This document shows, piece after piece, positions 29,569 to 30,889 of a stretch of DNA of 30,889 nucleotides (the stretch's first letter is position 1; each line of letters starts with the position of its first letter). The stretch is from CAZSVI01 sp964610205. Its GTDB lineage: Bacteria > Bacillota > Clostridia > DSM-8532. The stretch is taken from assembly GCA_964610205.1 (NCBI GenBank), contig CAZSVI010000031.1, positions 1 to 30,889 of the forward strand. The letters are read 5' to 3'. The notes below the pieces were generated by a model, which ran no database searches, was not told where the DNA came from, and saw nothing but the letters and a program-made list of their open reading frames with translations. Position numbers and translations under genes: made by a program.

Positions 29569-30792
29569 ATGGAAAACAAAAGGCGAATCATTTTTCATAT
29601 TGATGTAAACTCAGCGTTTCTAAGCTGGGAAGCGATTCACAGGCTTGAGGAAGGCAATATGGTTGATCTGCGCACAATTCCTTCCATCGTCGCGGGAGAT
29701 CCGGCGAAAAGGCATGGAATTGTGCTGGCCAAATCAATTCCCGCGAAAAAATTCGGAATAAAAACCGGTGAACCTGTTTTTCGGGCAATGAAAAAATGCC
29801 CTAATTTAACTATTGTTGCACCGAGTCATCATATATATGCGAAACAATCGAAAGCGATGACCGATCTATTGTTTACCTATACGCCCGATATTGAAAAAGT
29901 CAGTATTGACGAGTGTTTTATTGATATATCCGGTCTGCGGCTCCGGTATGGTAATGACTTTATCAGGCTTGCCGGTAAAATGAAAGACCATATCCGGAAT
30001 GAGCTTGGTTTTACGGTTAATGTCGGTATTTCTGAAAACAAGCTTCTGGCGAAGATGGCTTCCGACTTTACAAAGCCTGACAGGATACATACCCTGTTTC
30101 CGGATGAAATAAAGGAGAAAATGTGGATTTTACCTGTATCGGAATTGTATATGGTGGGTAAGGCTTCGGCTGCCATGTTTGAATTGATGGGTATAAGAAC
30201 TATTGGTGATCTGGCGCATATGGAAGTGGATATACTGGAGCAGAAGTTTAAAAAATATGGACGGATGATCTGGGAATACGCCAATGGATGGGATGACTCG
30301 CCGATTAAATCCCGGGAAACCGAAGCAAAGGATTTAAGCAATGAGACAACCGTCAGCTTTGATATCACAGATATTGAAACGGCCAGACTATATATATTGT
30401 CCCTTAGTGAAACAGTGGCTGCGCGTCTTCGGGAATCAGGCCTGTTTGCAGGTGTTGTAGCCATTCATTTAAAAAACTGCAATTTTGAAGCCTATTCAAG
30501 GCAGAAAAAACTGGAGCAGGCTACCCAGGATACCAATGAAATTTTCTCTGCCGCAGCCAGCCTTTTTAAAGAGGCTTGGAAGAGGGATCCCCTCCGGCTG
30601 ATTGGTGTTGCGACATCACAGCTGCAAAGGGAGCCCGTTTATCAATTCAATATGTTTGAAACGGCTGAAGAAAAGAAGAACAGAATAAAGCTTGACAAAA
30701 GCATTGACAGGATTCGTGAAAAGTACGGAAATGACTATGTTGTAAGAGGATCATTACTCAACTTCAATAAAAACCTCAATGACAAAACGTAG
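29569..30792 (+). CDS. dinB: DNA polymerase IV (Y family)
   Basis: The 407-residue translesion polymerase starts at ATG 29569 after a GGGTGG site. Catalytic carboxylates are visible in FHIDVNSAFLSWE (Asp12) and SIDECFIDISG (Asp114, Glu115). NVGISENKLLAKMASDFTKP and VSELYMVGKASA belong to the palm and thumb. The little-finger domain follows. The C-terminal QFNMFE (about residue 362) fits the beta-clamp binding motif. Length and motifs are complete. It bypasses DNA lesions with low fidelity; control by the SOS response is not evident upstream. Confidence 0.93.
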   Translation: MENKRRIIFHIDVNSAFLSWEAIHRLEEGNMVDLRTIPSIVAGDPAKRHGIVLAKSIPAKKFGIKTGEPVFRAMKKCPNLTIVAPSHHIYAKQSKAMTDLLFTYTPDIEKVSIDECFIDISGLRLRYGNDFIRLAGKMKDHIRNELGFTVNVGISENKLLAKMASDFTKPDRIHTLFPDEIKEKMWILPVSELYMVGKASAAMFELMGIRTIGDLAHMEVDILEQKFKKYGRMIWEYANGWDDSPIKSRETEAKDLSNETTVSFDITDIETARLYILSLSETVAARLRESGLFAGVVAIHLKNCNFEAYSRQKKLEQATQDTNEIFSAAASLFKEAWKRDPLRLIGVATSQLQREPVYQFNMFETAEEKKNRIKLDKSIDRIREKYGNDYVVRGSLLNFNKNLNDKT

Positions 30793-30843
30793 CGGTTTAT
30801 TTCCAACGACACAATCCGTTATTATATAAATTGAACAACATAC

Positions 30844-30889
30844 CGCGGCAAAGCCGCAAGAATTCAGAACCCAGAATTCAGTATTCAGA
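30844..30889. repeat. Hairpin and short AATTCAG repeats at window end
   Basis: GCGGC AAA GCCGC (about 30844-30856) forms a small hairpin after dinB. It is followed by repeated CAGAATTCAG-type units (AGAATTCAG, ACCCAGAATTCAG, TATTCAG), cut by the window edge. The repeat array may continue beyond. Confidence 0.5.

Overview
The window looks like chromosomal DNA of a spore-forming, low-GC Clostridia bacterium, probably from the Ruminiclostridium/Acetivibrio-type (cluster III) neighbourhood. The evidence is strong AGGAGG ribosome binding sites, a SpoVB-type flippase, an S-layer (SLH) protein carrying CBM9-like modules, an ECF sigma factor with a GerMN-domain anti-sigma partner, lipoprotein solute-binding proteins, and textbook CtsR operators in front of an Hsp20 gene. 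The genus is inference. No rRNA, intact tRNA or CRISPR array is visible.

Positions 1-1730 are the decayed right end of an integrated element. They hold the end of an IS200-type insertion sequence lying against the C-terminal part of a phage tail tape-measure gene, two small unknown ORFs and a small Cro/C1-type regulator. The last feature is a 45-bp copy of the 3' half of a tRNA-Arg gene, which I read as the host-side attachment site; the element therefore extends leftwards out of the window. Positions 2048-4110 hold a DUF401-type permease, the broken end of an altronate-dehydratase-like (UxaA/SuyB) gene just upstream of it, and a frameshifted IS701-like transposase.

Positions 4276-11912 are a seven-gene leftward operon. 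In transcription order it is a GH109-like Gfo/Idh/MocA protein (which appears to start at ACG), a xylose-isomerase-like TIM barrel, a classical Gfo/Idh/MocA dehydrogenase, a sugar-binding lipoprotein, two sugar ABC permeases, and a second GH109-like Gfo/Idh/MocA protein. A divergent PAS-AraC regulator (12216-13001) probably controls it. The set suggests import of a glycoside followed by NAD-dependent oxidation or elimination chemistry through keto-sugar intermediates. This is the best candidate for a new system in the window. No ATPase for the importer is present, so it probably uses a shared MsiK/MalK-type ATPase.

Positions 13278-15406 are a divergent pair: an orphan uroporphyrinogen-decarboxylase-family protein (corrinoid methyltransferase-like) and a cupin-AraC regulator, with a perfect 9-9-9 inverted repeat between them. 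Positions 15499-19118 are a pstSCAB phosphate importer read leftwards from a near-consensus sigma-A promoter that overlaps a dyad.

Positions 19471-30792 are mostly rightward housekeeping and envelope genes: ECF sigma and anti-sigma, the CBM9-SLH surface protein, a LURP-one-related protein (leftward), a TraR/DksA zinc-finger protein, agmatine deiminase and N-carbamoylputrescine amidase (agmatine to putrescine), a SpoVB-like flippase, Hsp20 and DNA polymerase IV. Small decayed remnants and short repeats lie between some of them.
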